A stretch of 64,000 nucleotides of DNA from Eubacteriaceae bacterium (lineage in GTDB: Bacteria > Bacillota > Clostridia > Peptostreptococcales > Anaerovoracaceae), in contig CABIXY010000006.1 of the NCBI GenBank assembly GCA_902362805.1, positions 124,001-188,000 on the forward strand. The letters run 5' to 3'. A model generated the notes under the pieces. That model ran no database searches, was not told the origin of the DNA, and saw only the letters and a list, made by a program, of their open reading frames with translations. Both the position numbers and the translations under genes were made by a program. Positions 52,339-62,197 of this stretch are shown here, in pieces. The first letter of the stretch is position 1. Each line of letters opens with the position of its first letter.

Positions 52339-54570
52339 ATGGAGAGAGCATGGGAAGGTTTTAAAAAAGGAGTATGGGTTGATACGGTCAATGTGGATGA
52401 TTTTATCAATTTAAATTACACACCTTATGATGGGGACGAAAGTTTCCTGCAGGGTCCGACAGCGAGGACGACAGAATGTAACGAAAGAGTCAAGGAACTG
52501 CTGGTAGAAGAAAGAAAAGCTGGCGGAACATTGAATGTTGATTCCAGCAAAATCATGAGAATCAACTCCTTTGATCCGGGATACATTATCGAAGGGAAAG
52601 ACTTGATCGTGGGACTACAGACCGATGAACCGCTAAAGAGAGGCATCTGTCCTTTTGGCGGCATCAAAATGGTAAGAGAAGAACTGGCTGAATACGGACA
52701 GAAATTGCCAGAAGAGATTGACCACATGTTCAACTACATTACGACTCATAATGACGGCGTATTCAAGGCTTACTCTCCAGAAATGAGGCAAGTACGCCAC
52801 TTAGGTTATATCACAGGTCTTCCTGATGCTTATGGCAGGGGAAGAATCATCGGCGATTATCGCAGATGCGCCCTTTACGGCATTGACCGTCTCATTCAGC
52901 AGAAGCAACAGGATCACGACGAAATTTCTTCTCGTCCGATCATGAGTGAAGATAACATCAGACTGGCCGAAGAAGTTTCTAATCAAATCGTTGCGCTGAA
53001 AGAAATAAAGAAAATGGCGCAGCGGTACGGATACGACATCTCTGGACCGGCGACCGATGTCAGAGAGGCGATTCAGTGGACTTATTTCGCATACCTGGCC
53101 GGTATCAAAGAGGAGAACGGCGCCGCCATGTCAATCGGCAGAATCTCTACGTTCCTCGATATTTATGCAGAACGCGACTTGGCAGCCGGAAGATATACGG
53201 AAGAACAGATCCAGGAATTTATTGACGATTTTATTTTGAAATTGAGAGTTGCCAGACATCTTAGAACCAGTGAATACAACGAGCTCTTTGGCGGCGATCC
53301 GATGTGGATTACAGAAGGTCTGGCAGGGATGGGTTCAGACGGCAGACATCGAGTTACAAAAAATACTTACAGAGTTTTAAATACTCTTTACAACCTGGGA
53401 TCTGCACCGGAACCGAACTTGACGGTTCTCTGGGCAAAGGGCCTGCCGGCATCTTTTAAGAAATTCTGTGCCCAGGTGTCCATCGATACAGACTCCATCC
53501 AGTACGAGAATGACGATAAGATGAGACCACATTATGGGGATGACTATTCTATTGCCTGCTGTGTATCAGCCATTCAAATGGGACAGCAGATGCAGTTCTT
53601 TGGCGCAAGATGTAATTTGGCAAAATGTTTACTCCTCGCCATCAATGGAGGTATCGATGAGAGAAGCGGTGAACATGTGGGCCCGCAGATGGAATCCATG
53701 GGTGACGGTCCTCTGGAATACGAAGAGGTGTGGAGAAGGTACAACATCTATCTTGAGTGGCTGCTGAGCATCTACGCCAGAATCATGAATATCATCAATT
53801 TCATGCACGACAAATACGACTATGAGAAGTCGCAGATGGCATTTCTTGACTCGGAAGTGAAGAGACTGATGGCTTTTGGCGTTGCAGGTCTTTCTGTAGC
53901 GGCAGACTCGCTGTCAGCGATTAAGCACGCCAAGGTTATGCCGATTAGAGACGAGAATGGTATTATTGTCGACTTCAAAACGGAAGGTGAATTCCCGAAA
54001 TACGGCAATGACGATGACAGAGTAGATAACATCGCCGTGGCTATCACGGAAAAAGCTATAACAGAACTGAGAAAACAGCCAGCTTATCGTAATGCGGTGA
54101 CGACGCTTTCTGTACTGACCATTACATCGAATGTAATGTACGGCAAAAAGACTGGCAATACCCCTGATGGAAGAAGGGCAGGCATGCCATTTGCTCCTGG
54201 TGCTAATCCGATGCACGGCAGAGACGACACAGGTGCGGTCGCTTCTCTGAACTCTGTAGCTAAATTGGATTGGAATACTTGTCAGGACGGTATCTCCAAC
54301 ACCTTCAGCATTACACCTGATTCTCTGGGCAAGGACATGGAGAGCAGAAAAGAGACCCTGGTCAAGCTGCTGGCAGGATATTTTGGGCAGGGGGCACACC
54401 ACCTCAATGTCAATGTCCTCAACCGAGAGCTTTTGCTTGACGCCTACGATAATCCGGACAAATATCCGAGCCTGACCATCAGAGTATCCGGTTATGCTGT
54501 TCGTTTTAACGCACTGTCAAGAGCGCATCAGAAGGAAGTCATCGAGAGAACCTTCCACGAAGCCCTATAG
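52339..54570 (+). CDS. pflB: formate acetyltransferase (pyruvate formate-lyase)
   Basis: A 743-residue glycyl radical enzyme that splits pyruvate into acetyl-CoA and formate. The adjacent catalytic cysteines are in [14 protein letters not shown] (about 402-403), as in PFL, whereas the diol and choline lyases of the family have a single Cys followed by other residues. The glycyl radical site is in [13 protein letters not shown] near the C-terminus (about residue 718). The pflA gene follows 13 bp downstream. AAAGGAG precedes the ATG. Confidence 0.95.
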   Translation: MERAWEGFKKGVWVDTVNVDDFINLNYTPYDGDESFLQGPTARTTECNERVKELLVEERKAGGTLNVDSSKIMRINSFDPGYIIEGKDLIVGLQTDEPLKRGICPFGGIKMVREELAEYGQKLPEEIDHMFNYITTHNDGVFKAYSPEMRQVRHLGYITGLPDAYGRGRIIGDYRRCALYGIDRLIQQKQQDHDEISSRPIMSEDNIRLAEEVSNQIVALKEIKKMAQRYGYDISGPATDVREAIQWTYFAYLAGIKEENGAAMSIGRISTFLDIYAERDLAAGRYTEEQIQEFIDDFILKLRVARHLRTSEYNELFGGDPMWITEGLAGMGSDGRHRVTKNTYRVLNTLYNLGSAPEPNLTVLWAKGLPASFKKFCAQVSIDTDSIQYENDDKMRPHYGDDYSIACCVSAIQMGQQMQFFGARCNLAKCLLLAINGGIDERSGEHVGPQMESMGDGPLEYEEVWRRYNIYLEWLLSIYARIMNIINFMHDKYDYEKSQMAFLDSEVKRLMAFGVAGLSVAADSLSAIKHAKVMPIRDENGIIVDFKTEGEFPKYGNDDDRVDNIAVAITEKAITELRKQPAYRNAVTTLSVLTITSNVMYGKKTGNTPDGRRAGMPFAPGANPMHGRDDTGAVASLNSVAKLDWNTCQDGISNTFSITPDSLGKDMESRKETLVKLLAGYFGQGAHHLNVNVLNRELLLDAYDNPDKYPSLTIRVSGYAVRFNALSRAHQKEVIERTFHEAL

Positions 54571-54583
54571 GAGCGTTAGAGAA

Positions 54584-55288
54584 ATGAACAAAGGCAGACT
54601 GCACTCGATAGAAACCTTTGGCGCGGTAGATGGACCTGGTATTCGTACCGTATTTTTCCTCCAGGGCTGTCCGGCCAGATGCGCATATTGTCACAACCCG
54701 GACACGTGGGACCCTTGCGGAGGCAGAGAAGTCGATCTTGATGAGATTGTCAGCCGCGCAAAACGAGGCAAACCATATTATGGCGAGGACGGCGGAGTGA
54801 CATTCTCCGGCGGCGAACCGCTGCTGCAAGGCAAATTTCTCTTTGAAGCGATCAAAAGTTTGCATGCAGAAGGCATTGGCAGCGCTATTGATACCAGCGG
54901 AACCTATTTTGATGAAGATTCTGAGTCTGCAATCGCAGAGGCGGATTTGGTTCTTCTCGATATCAAGCATACCGATGGGACAGTTTTCAAAGAACTTACC
55001 GGGCGCGGACAAGAATCGCTGTTCAGGCTGATCGAAGTGGTCAATCGTTTGGGAAAACCGATTTGGATCAGACAAGTCATCGTGCCGGGGCTGAATGATA
55101 CGCAAGCGTATATTGCGGCGCTGAATGATTTTCTGACGGACATTGAGATTATCAGAAAAGTAGAGCTGCTCGGATATCATAACATGGCTGAGAGCAAGTA
55201 TGAAAAGCTGGGGATCGAGTATAAACTCAAGGGGCTCGCGCCGATGAGCAATGAAAAGCTGCAGGCACTGAGCGAGTTGATTATCTAG
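54584..55288 (+). CDS. pflA: pyruvate formate-lyase activating enzyme
   Basis: A 234-residue radical SAM enzyme that installs the glycyl radical. It has the CX3CX2C cluster motif in GCPARCAYCHNPDTW (about 29-43), preceded by the activase-specific FGAVDGPGIRTVFFLQ, and VTFSGGEPLLQ (about 71-81) for SAM binding. No extra ferredoxin-like insert is present, which agrees with PFL-activase rather than other glycyl radical activases. ATG 54584 is used; the longer frame from 54494 overlaps the end of pflB. Confidence 0.95.
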   Translation: MNKGRLHSIETFGAVDGPGIRTVFFLQGCPARCAYCHNPDTWDPCGGREVDLDEIVSRAKRGKPYYGEDGGVTFSGGEPLLQGKFLFEAIKSLHAEGIGSAIDTSGTYFDEDSESAIAEADLVLLDIKHTDGTVFKELTGRGQESLFRLIEVVNRLGKPIWIRQVIVPGLNDTQAYIAALNDFLTDIEIIRKVELLGYHNMAESKYEKLGIEYKLKGLAPMSNEKLQALSELII

Positions 55289-55342
55289 ATTTGAACCTAT
55301 CCAATGTCTCTATAACTTGGGATAATATAAACTGAATTATAT

Positions 55343-55383
55343 AAGAGTAGAATTTCATTAGAATGGAATCCTGCTCTTTTTTC
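55343..55383 (+). terminator. rho-independent terminator after pflA
   Basis: AAGAGTAG-AATTTCATT pairs with AATGGAATCCTGCTCTT, followed by TTTT. Confidence 0.75.
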
Positions 55384-55608
55384 ATGCAAAGAGCAATTTT
55401 TACCTTTAAAAATAGATAAGTGTTTTAGTTTTAGAAACATACAGATAACATATTAGTAAATTAGGCTAATTTAAAGTAGAATGCTGAAATATTTAGAAAA
55501 CTATCATAATTCTGACAAATAAGCAACTAAAAAATTATGATAATAGTATAATTAGTGAACAATACTGAAATATATATTTTATCACCTTTGTAATAAAAGG
55601 AGTACATC
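55384..55608 (+). promoter_or_regulatory. RiPP cassette 1 control region with inverted repeat
   Basis: AT-rich and gene-free. TATCATAATT (55502-55511) and AATTATGATA (55533-55542) form a perfect 10-bp inverted repeat. CTGACA (55512-55517), 18 bp and TATGAT (55536-55541) make a plausible promoter bracketed by the arms, so a dimeric regulator could block it. AAAGGAG (55596-55604 region) serves the maturase gene. Confidence 0.45.
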
Positions 55609-56898
55609 ATGAAAGAATCAAGATACAATATCAGCGTGGAACATAACGGTAAGTACCTGATGTTCAACAGCCGGACGATAGCCACTGCAGTCTTGGACAG
55701 ACCGGCGTTAGACATATTGGATGCAGTTCGTCAAGGAATCGAGATAGAAAAGACTGATTTAGTGAAGGAAATGAAAAGAGTTGGATTTTTAGTAGATGAT
55801 GATGCTGATGAACTACAGCAGCTTGAGATGAATTATAACTTGGGTAAATACGAAAAAGACGGGTTAGGATTGGTTATAGCACCAACCATGGCTTGCAATT
55901 TTGCATGTCCGTATTGTTTTGAAGGTACACAGAAGGGCATTATGTCAGAAGAACTTCAAAATAAAATCATTTCTATAGTAACAGACTTTGCAGAGAACGG
56001 TCAAAATATCAACATAACTTGGTTTGGGGGAGAACCCCTTTTAGCCAAGGAAACCATCTACAGCATGTCAGAGCAGTTGATTGAAATCTGCCAGAGGGAG
56101 AAGGTAGATTATGAGGCAGGGATGATTACAAATGGATATCTTTTGGACGAAGAAACTGTTCTAAAGTTAAAAGAATATAAGCTGTCCTCCATGCAAATTA
56201 CCCTGGATGGGCTTTCGGAGACACATAACAAGAAGCGGAAATTAAAAAATAACAGCGAAGTGCCGACCTTTGATCGTATTTTAGAGAATATACTTCTCGT
56301 AAAAAAACTCAAAATTGATGTAGCAATACGAATCAATATGGACAAGGATACACAAAGGGAACTAGAGCAGCTTCTGGAACTAATGACTGAAAATGGTTTG
56401 GGTGAAGACCTCTATCTAGGTCACTTGCAAGCAAATACCGATAGCAGTAAAGAATTTGCCGAGAATTGCCTGAATACGGAAGAATTCGCTTGTGTGTGTG
56501 CAGACTTTGAAAACCTGCTGTTTTCTAAAAATCTGCAGACCGATTATCCAGCACCAACGCGCATAGGTTGTGGTGCAGATTATCTTTATTCGTATGTCAT
56601 TGATGCGGACGGAGAGATGTATAAATGTTGGAATGATATTGGTATCAAGGCGAACAGTATTGGGAATATATGTGCGCTGGAAGAGTTCAGCCAATTAATA
56701 GAAAATCCTAACAAGAATTATACCGAGTATTTGACGTGGTCTCCCTTTAAATTTAAAAAATGTAGAGAATGCTCGATTTTGCCGATTTGCATGGGAGGAT
56801 GTCAATATAATGGACGAGAAGCAGGAGAGCCAATCTGTGAGAACTGGAAATACGAGTTAGAGAAATATATTAAATTAAAATGTGATGCATTTAATTAA
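55609..56898 (+). CDS. radical SAM/SPASM peptide maturase, RiPP cassette 1
   Basis: A 429-residue enzyme. Residues 1-85 look like a leader-binding (RRE-type) region (KYLMFNSRTIATAVLDRPAL). The SAM cluster motif is MACNFACPYCFEG (about 98-110), with WFGGEPLL near 140. The SPASM domain has GCGADYLYSYVIDADGEMYK with a Cys in KCWND, and CRECSILPICMGGC (CX2CX5CX3C) followed by EPICENW near the C-terminus, enough ligands for two auxiliary clusters. It lies 48 bp before a 32-codon Cys-containing peptide gene and is about 70% like the maturase at 62198 by eye. It probably forms thioether or carbon crosslinks in that peptide. Confidence 0.88.
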   Translation: MKESRYNISVEHNGKYLMFNSRTIATAVLDRPALDILDAVRQGIEIEKTDLVKEMKRVGFLVDDDADELQQLEMNYNLGKYEKDGLGLVIAPTMACNFACPYCFEGTQKGIMSEELQNKIISIVTDFAENGQNINITWFGGEPLLAKETIYSMSEQLIEICQREKVDYEAGMITNGYLLDEETVLKLKEYKLSSMQITLDGLSETHNKKRKLKNNSEVPTFDRILENILLVKKLKIDVAIRINMDKDTQRELEQLLELMTENGLGEDLYLGHLQANTDSSKEFAENCLNTEEFACVCADFENLLFSKNLQTDYPAPTRIGCGADYLYSYVIDADGEMYKCWNDIGIKANSIGNICALEEFSQLIENPNKNYTEYLTWSPFKFKKCRECSILPICMGGCQYNGREAGEPICENWKYELEKYIKLKCDAFN

Positions 56899-56946
56899 CG
56901 ATAATACAGAACGTATTATAAACATTGAAGAAAGGAGGGGAATGTG

Positions 56947-57045
56947 ATGAAGGTGATCGTAGAACCAGCTGAAACTAGCGTAAAAATGGCTATCTGTATA
57001 ACGGTTGCAACTCCAGGATGCAGTCACAAATGCAAAGTTTACTAG
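56947..57045 (+). CDS. RiPP precursor peptide 1, 32 aa
   Basis: Short ORF with an excellent AAAGGAGGGG ribosome site, starting ATG 56947 (a GTG directly before is possible). The N-terminus is MKVIVEPAETS; the C-terminus is GCSHKCKVY; Cys residues are at 17, 25 and 29. The peptide at 63539 has the same MK-x-IVEP start and C-x-HKC-x-VY end although the middle differs, the pattern of a conserved leader/recognition part with a variable core. There is no double-Gly cleavage site. A hairpin downstream limits readthrough to the exporter gene. Confidence 0.8.
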   Translation: MKVIVEPAETSVKMAICITVATPGCSHKCKVY

Positions 57046-57060
57046 AATGATAACGTGAAG

Positions 57061-57108
57061 GCAGGGCAGTGTATGAATTCGGGTTTTTGCTCATACGCTG
57101 CCTCCTGC
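57061..57108 (+). terminator. hairpin between precursor and exporter genes, cassette 1
   Basis: GCAGG-GCAGTGTATGA (57061) pairs with TCATACGCTGC-CTCCTGC (57091). A matching hairpin follows precursor 2. It probably attenuates transcription so that the precursor mRNA is in excess. Confidence 0.6.
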
Positions 57109-57137
57109 TTCAAGAGGAGAATAGGGAGTGTTACATA

Positions 57138-58802
57138 ATGAAATTACGTGGTAGTGGGACTTTTCTACAAGCGCTAAAGAGGTCACATCAAATCGCTAAA
57201 GAGCACGATGAAACCATGAGTTGGTATTTGATTTTACTAATTGTCTATGCGGGAGTTACACTTTTGCTGCCGCTAGTTACCGTATATGTGATAGATGCTT
57301 TAGTGGAAACAAAAAATTTCCTTCAGTTTCTCTTATTGGCTTTTTTATTTCTTTCAATTAATATATCCAAAGCGATTCTACGTGCAATCATCAATATCTA
57401 TACATCAAAAAGAGAGTTCCAATATGGGAAGAAATTAGAAAAAATCTCTATGGATCATTTTTTTGAAAAAAATGGTGAATTTTATATTAAGAATAAGACC
57501 GGCGATATGATGGAAGTAATTATGGAAGATAATATGGAGGTAGCCTCTTTCACATATCAAGTATACAGAACGATAGCGGATCTTACAACTTCATTGGCTA
57601 TTCTCGCAATGTTGATGTATTTACAGTGGGATCTGGTATTGATCTTACTGCTATTTCTTCCTTTTATTCTCTTGGTTCAAAACAATTTGGAATGGAAGTT
57701 GGATGATTATTATACCAAGTTGCGGGAAGGAATGGCGCGAGAAAATTCATTGACAGAAGAATTTGTTTCAAATGCGGCGTTGATTGCCTCTCACGGTATC
57801 AAAAAAAAGTGCAGAAGAAAATATGAACATATGTTAAACGATTTGGCCTTGACTTATAAAAAGATTGTAACCCTCTCCCATGTCAGTTATGGTGTGCTAG
57901 AAGGATTCATTATTCTGTCTATTGCTGCAGCGATGGCTTACGAGGGATATAAAATTTTTCAAGGGATGTCAACTATCGGTATATTGGTGGCCTTTATACA
58001 GTACTCAGATTTTTTAATTGAACCCGGCAGAGTTGTTGCTGCGCTGCGTGTCCAGGGCAATAAACTCATGCCGTCTTTGCGGAGGATTGATAAGATTTAC
58101 CATACTGCTGAAACCTGTGGAGGAAAGGAAAGACCCGTATTTAAAAATTTTGATATTGCATTTCAGAATATGGGTTTTTGTTATCCGACAGGTAAAAAAA
58201 TCTTTGAGCATGTACAGATAAAAATGGAATCGGGCAAGACACATGTCGTCGTTGGTGCCAGCGGACAAGGAAAAACGACAATGATTCATCTAATTACAGG
58301 TCTCTGGGATACGACGGAAGGAATGCTGTCTATTGGCGGACATGCTATTAATGATATCAATTTGGATTATTTGCGTGAACATATTTCACTGGTTTCCCAG
58401 GACAACTTGTTTTTTAATGAGACAATTAGGGACAATCTGGTCGAGGAGCAGAATCAACATACGGATGAAGAACTTTTTTGTGCGTTGAAAAAAGCCGGCA
58501 TGCTGGAGGAAGTCATGGACATGTCTGGAGGATTGGATACAGAGCTAGGGGATAGAGGGTATACACTTTCTGGTGGACAACGGCAACGGCTGGCTATTAC
58601 CAGGGCATTGCTGAAGGATGCACCAATTATCATCTTTGATGAACCAACTTCAGCCCTGGACGAAGGGACGGAGCACATCATCTTCGACACCATCAAAGCG
58701 CTAAGGAACAAAACTGTTCTCGTCATCACCCATAGAAAAAGCTTCATGGACATTGGTGACTATATGTATCAAATTATTGACCAGGATATCCGGCCCGTGT
58801 GA
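57138..58802 (+). CDS. ABC exporter (fused permease-ATPase), RiPP cassette 1
   Basis: A 554-residue half-transporter. Six membrane helices (about 35-300) precede an ATPase domain with Walker A GASGQGKTT (about 379), signature LSGGQRQRLAI (about 481) and Walker B IIIFDEPTSALDEG (about 501). No C39 peptidase domain is attached, so another enzyme must trim the peptide. ATG 57138 follows GGGAGTG; the extension to 57069 runs through the hairpin. A copy in cassette 2 starts at 63723. It likely exports the modified peptide. Confidence 0.88.
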   Translation: MKLRGSGTFLQALKRSHQIAKEHDETMSWYLILLIVYAGVTLLLPLVTVYVIDALVETKNFLQFLLLAFLFLSINISKAILRAIINIYTSKREFQYGKKLEKISMDHFFEKNGEFYIKNKTGDMMEVIMEDNMEVASFTYQVYRTIADLTTSLAILAMLMYLQWDLVLILLLFLPFILLVQNNLEWKLDDYYTKLREGMARENSLTEEFVSNAALIASHGIKKKCRRKYEHMLNDLALTYKKIVTLSHVSYGVLEGFIILSIAAAMAYEGYKIFQGMSTIGILVAFIQYSDFLIEPGRVVAALRVQGNKLMPSLRRIDKIYHTAETCGGKERPVFKNFDIAFQNMGFCYPTGKKIFEHVQIKMESGKTHVVVGASGQGKTTMIHLITGLWDTTEGMLSIGGHAINDINLDYLREHISLVSQDNLFFNETIRDNLVEEQNQHTDEELFCALKKAGMLEEVMDMSGGLDTELGDRGYTLSGGQRQRLAITRALLKDAPIIIFDEPTSALDEGTEHIIFDTIKALRNKTVLVITHRKSFMDIGDYMYQIIDQDIRPV

Positions 58803-58818
58803 TTTTAAGGAGGAAAAG

Positions 58819-60210
58819 ATGAGATATAGAATGGAAAATGATGAGTCATGGGATCCGAACCTATTTTTATCAAAAGAGTTTATAATCCATGGGAAAGTGT
58901 TCTATTTACCGGTGAGGGACGATTATATGATGCTTTCTTCAGGTGTTAATCATCTTCCCGTACCAACAATATGGAAGGAGACTATGCAGAAGGAAATTGA
59001 AGAAGATTTCTTGTTTCAACAATATACCTCTTTGGATGGATTTCAAACGGTGAAATATGCAGCTATTCTCTACGAGCGGTTCCTATACTCAAGAGGAAAT
59101 ATATTCCTCAAAGCGGACATTGAAGCCTGTATGACGATTGGAGCGAGTCAAGCCGCCGATTTAGCTCTTGCATACCTCCATGACATTGGTAAAAAGAAGA
59201 TTTTATTAGTCGGGATGACGTATCCTCTTTATATGACTCTTGCTAGTGAATATGGTTATCACCTTCAAGAGAGCCGGTCTGCTTTATCAAACAAAGATAT
59301 GCCTACAGTGATTGAACTGAAAAAGGATATTGGAACGTTCGAACCTGATGTCCTCGTGTTTTCCTATCCATGCAATCCATCTGGTGAAAAATACACGGAT
59401 GAAGAACTCGATGAGATTATGCAAACATTGCATCAAAAAGGAATTTACTGCATCTTTGATTGCGTTTGTAATATCATCATGTCTGGAAAAGAGGTGACTG
59501 TGCCAGAGCCGTTTATTTTAAAAAACAGAATGCTGGAAAAGAGCATTATTGTTACATCTTTTTCTAAAACTGAAAGTGTCCCTGGATTCAGAATCGGTTA
59601 TATTGCTGGTTGCTACGATCTGATGCAGTTTGTTAGATTAAAGCAAGTAAGTATCATGAATCCGCCCAATATGCCAACAATTGCTGTCTGGCTTACATTG
59701 CTTTTTCGCTGTTTGTATTTGAGTGAGCAATATGGGCAGACGGAAAAAGAAAGAAAAAGACTCATTTGTTGCTTTAAGCGAATATTTTTTTCTACTACAG
59801 TGTTATGTTCCCAGGTCATTAGAAACTATGTATCGGAATTAATAGATCAACGTCTATTGGATGAATATGAGAAATACAAAGAAGAAATGCTTGCTCAGGA
59901 AAAAATTTTTGTTTCTAATAAGGAGTATGTGGAAACAAGATTACTCTTTTTTTTGGATGGTTCCACGCGGATGGACGGAGGTTTTAACTATTTAGTTAAA
60001 TTGAAGCCTTGTCATAACATTACCGAATTGGATTTTTGTGAAGATCTAATTCAAAAAACTGGGATTGCAGTATTCACGGAATCGGGCTTTGCGCTGAAAA
60101 AGGCAAAGGAAAATGATTATTGGGTGCGGATTTCCCTAGCTGCACCTATTGAATTGTTCCGCAAGACAATTGACAGGCTGTATCTCTATTTATCAGAATT
60201 AGAAAGTTAA
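58819..60210 (+). CDS. PLP-dependent aminotransferase, RiPP cassette 1
   Basis: A 463-residue fold-type I enzyme of the class I/II aminotransferase group. It has YPCNPSGEKYTDEELDEIMQ (about 179-198), the Asp in IFDCVC (about 214), and the PLP Lys in VTSFSKTESVPGFRIGYIAG (about 255-274). It follows the exporter by 16 bp with AAGGAGG before the ATG. An aminotransferase in a small radical-SAM RiPP locus is unusual; it may deaminate the peptide N-terminus or make a building block or signal. No second copy is visible for cassette 2 within the window. Confidence 0.82.
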   Translation: MRYRMENDESWDPNLFLSKEFIIHGKVFYLPVRDDYMMLSSGVNHLPVPTIWKETMQKEIEEDFLFQQYTSLDGFQTVKYAAILYERFLYSRGNIFLKADIEACMTIGASQAADLALAYLHDIGKKKILLVGMTYPLYMTLASEYGYHLQESRSALSNKDMPTVIELKKDIGTFEPDVLVFSYPCNPSGEKYTDEELDEIMQTLHQKGIYCIFDCVCNIIMSGKEVTVPEPFILKNRMLEKSIIVTSFSKTESVPGFRIGYIAGCYDLMQFVRLKQVSIMNPPNMPTIAVWLTLLFRCLYLSEQYGQTEKERKRLICCFKRIFFSTTVLCSQVIRNYVSELIDQRLLDEYEKYKEEMLAQEKIFVSNKEYVETRLLFFLDGSTRMDGGFNYLVKLKPCHNITELDFCEDLIQKTGIAVFTESGFALKKAKENDYWVRISLAAPIELFRKTIDRLYLYLSELES

Positions 60211-60218
60211 TAACAATT

Positions 60219-60256
60219 TAAAAATGGTGAGGCAGAAATCTGCATCACCATTTTGT
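60219..60256. terminator. bidirectional terminator
   Basis: AAAATGGTGA-GGCAGAAATCTGCA-TCACCATTTT between the aminotransferase gene and the convergent nhaC. Confidence 0.8.
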
Positions 60257-60279
60257 AGTTTTTTCTATTCATTTATCGA

Positions 60280-61887
60280 TTAAGCATCCATACTTTGCAA
60301 AGCATCCGTATTATCTTTTTGTCTTCGTTCCAGAATTTTTTCATATTCTTCATCGCTCATCTTCTCCATTGAGATTCCTGTAAATCCGTAGAAAATGGAT
60401 ACGAGAGGATTTATCCAGCATAGGATGGCATAAGGACCATAACCGCCTGCACCCCACTGAGAGACACCGAGGAAGGTGCTCATGGTAGCGCCGCAGGTGT
60501 TCCATGGCACCAGGTTGGATGTGAGCGTTCCGGAGTCCTCCAGGCATCGGGATAGATTCTTTGGAGCCAATTTTCTATCTTCATAAGCCTCTCTGAACAT
60601 CCGTCCTGGCAACACCAGAGAGAGGTATTGGTCGCCGGCGATGATATTCATAAAGATACAGCTGAATACTGTTACGGTTACCAGAATGCCCGTATTTTTT
60701 GCTAATTTCAGCAGTGCGCCAGCCAAGGTTCCCAGCATGCCAGAAGCGTCCATGATGCCGCCAAAACACATGGCACAGATAATCAGATTGATTGTCCACA
60801 TCATGGAATTCATGCCGCCTTTCTCATTGATTAAAGCACCGATATTGTATTCTCCTATAACGGCAGAACTAAAACCCTCGCTAGATGCAGCGACCGCAAA
60901 ATCTCCGTTGTCCATCCCTAGTACTGAGGCAGGATCCATATTCAGGGTATCGGCAGCGGCTTGAAATACGTGGCTGAAATGATCAACACTATATCCGTAA
61001 TGAAGGATTTCCGGCCAATCGGATAGCGGAATGCCCTGAAATATTGAACCGACAATGCAGCCAAGGACAATACCGCCCATGAGGCCCGGCAGTGCGGGCA
61101 GCTTTAATGCTACAATCAGAATGACCATCAGAGGAGGAACCAGCAGTGCAGGATTGATTCTAAAGTTGGCCAGTAGCGCTGTTTGCATGTCATCTACGAT
61201 TGCCATATCTGCCTTGCCTGATGCCTGCAATCCTAGAATCATAAAAATAACAAGAGAAATCAGCAATGATGGCGTTACGGTCCAAAGCATGTGTTCGATG
61301 TGATCAAAGAGGGCAACCCCTGTCATAGCAGGTGCTAGATTTGTCGTATCAGAGAGAGGTGACATCTTGTCCCCAAAATAAGCGCCGGATACAATTGCTC
61401 CAGCTGTCATAGGGATAGAAATGCCCAATCCTGTACCAACTCCGATCAAGGCGATACCTATCGTGCCGGCTGTCGTCCAGGAAGAGCCGGTGGATAGGGA
61501 TATGATGCCACAGAGAATACAGCTGGCCATCAGAAAGATAGAAGGCTTCAGAATCATCAAACCATAATAAATCATAGCCGGTACGACGCCGGCTGATATC
61601 CAGGCGCCAATCAAAGAACCTACTGTCAACAGGATCAGCATGGCTTGCATGGAGCGATTAATAGAAGACAGGATGCCAGTTTCCAGAAATGACCACTTAT
61701 AACCATTTACTACGGCTACAAGTGAGGCAAAGCTACAAGAGACAATCAAAGCGATATGGACTTCCCCGTAATCACAACTGAACGCATTGCCGAAAACTTT
61801 TCCTAATATTCCGAGACAGTACAGCAGGACGATAATAGTGAATAAGATTGTCACCACACATTGCCACATTGGGATTTTTTTACCCAT
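60280..61887 (-). CDS. nhaC: NhaC-family Na+/H+ antiporter
   Basis: A 535-residue membrane antiporter with about 11-12 helices. Conserved NhaC features include SLSTGSSWTTAGTIGIALIG (about 131-150), SGAYFGDKMSPLSDTTNLAP (about 168-187) and the C-terminal NLVPWNTCGATMSTFLGV (about 470-487). AAGGAGGAC lies before the ATG. It exchanges sodium and protons, or in related forms malate/lactate or amino acids with sodium. It separates the two RiPP cassettes and is on the opposite strand; no functional link is evident. Confidence 0.9.
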   Translation of the reverse strand: MGKKIPMWQCVVTILFTIIVLLYCLGILGKVFGNAFSCDYGEVHIALIVSCSFASLVAVVNGYKWSFLETGILSSINRSMQAMLILLTVGSLIGAWISAGVVPAMIYYGLMILKPSIFLMASCILCGIISLSTGSSWTTAGTIGIALIGVGTGLGISIPMTAGAIVSGAYFGDKMSPLSDTTNLAPAMTGVALFDHIEHMLWTVTPSLLISLVIFMILGLQASGKADMAIVDDMQTALLANFRINPALLVPPLMVILIVALKLPALPGLMGGIVLGCIVGSIFQGIPLSDWPEILHYGYSVDHFSHVFQAAADTLNMDPASVLGMDNGDFAVAASSEGFSSAVIGEYNIGALINEKGGMNSMMWTINLIICAMCFGGIMDASGMLGTLAGALLKLAKNTGILVTVTVFSCIFMNIIAGDQYLSLVLPGRMFREAYEDRKLAPKNLSRCLEDSGTLTSNLVPWNTCGATMSTFLGVSQWGAGGYGPYAILCWINPLVSIFYGFTGISMEKMSDEEYEKILERRQKDNTDALQSMDA

Positions 61888-62197
61888 AAATAAGTCCTCC
61901 TTGAAAATGATGTCAAATGAATCCCTGTTGTTCCAATCGCGTCAATATCCCCATACATTGATATACATGTTATATCATATATCGGAAATTTCTGCAATAA
62001 AACATTCTACGAGTTGTATTTCATTGAATAGAAGGGGTGTTAGCGGAGTGTTTTTTGAGAAACTTTAGATAAAAATTAAAAAAGTTTAATTTAAAAATTT
62101 TGAACATTTAGATAAAAGCGATTGTTGCGTAAAGAAAAATATGATATAATTATCTTATGGAGAAGGAATCTAGAGGATGCTATGATAGGGGTTTGAT
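61888..62197 (+). promoter_or_regulatory. intergenic region with RiPP cassette 2 promoter
   Basis: About 310 bp, AT-rich, no gene seen. TTGTTG (62122-62127), a 17-bp spacer, TATAAT (62145-62150) forms a promoter; AGAAGGAATC is followed within about 10-20 bases by further leader before the maturase ATG. A GATATAATTATC palindrome overlaps the -10. Confidence 0.55.
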
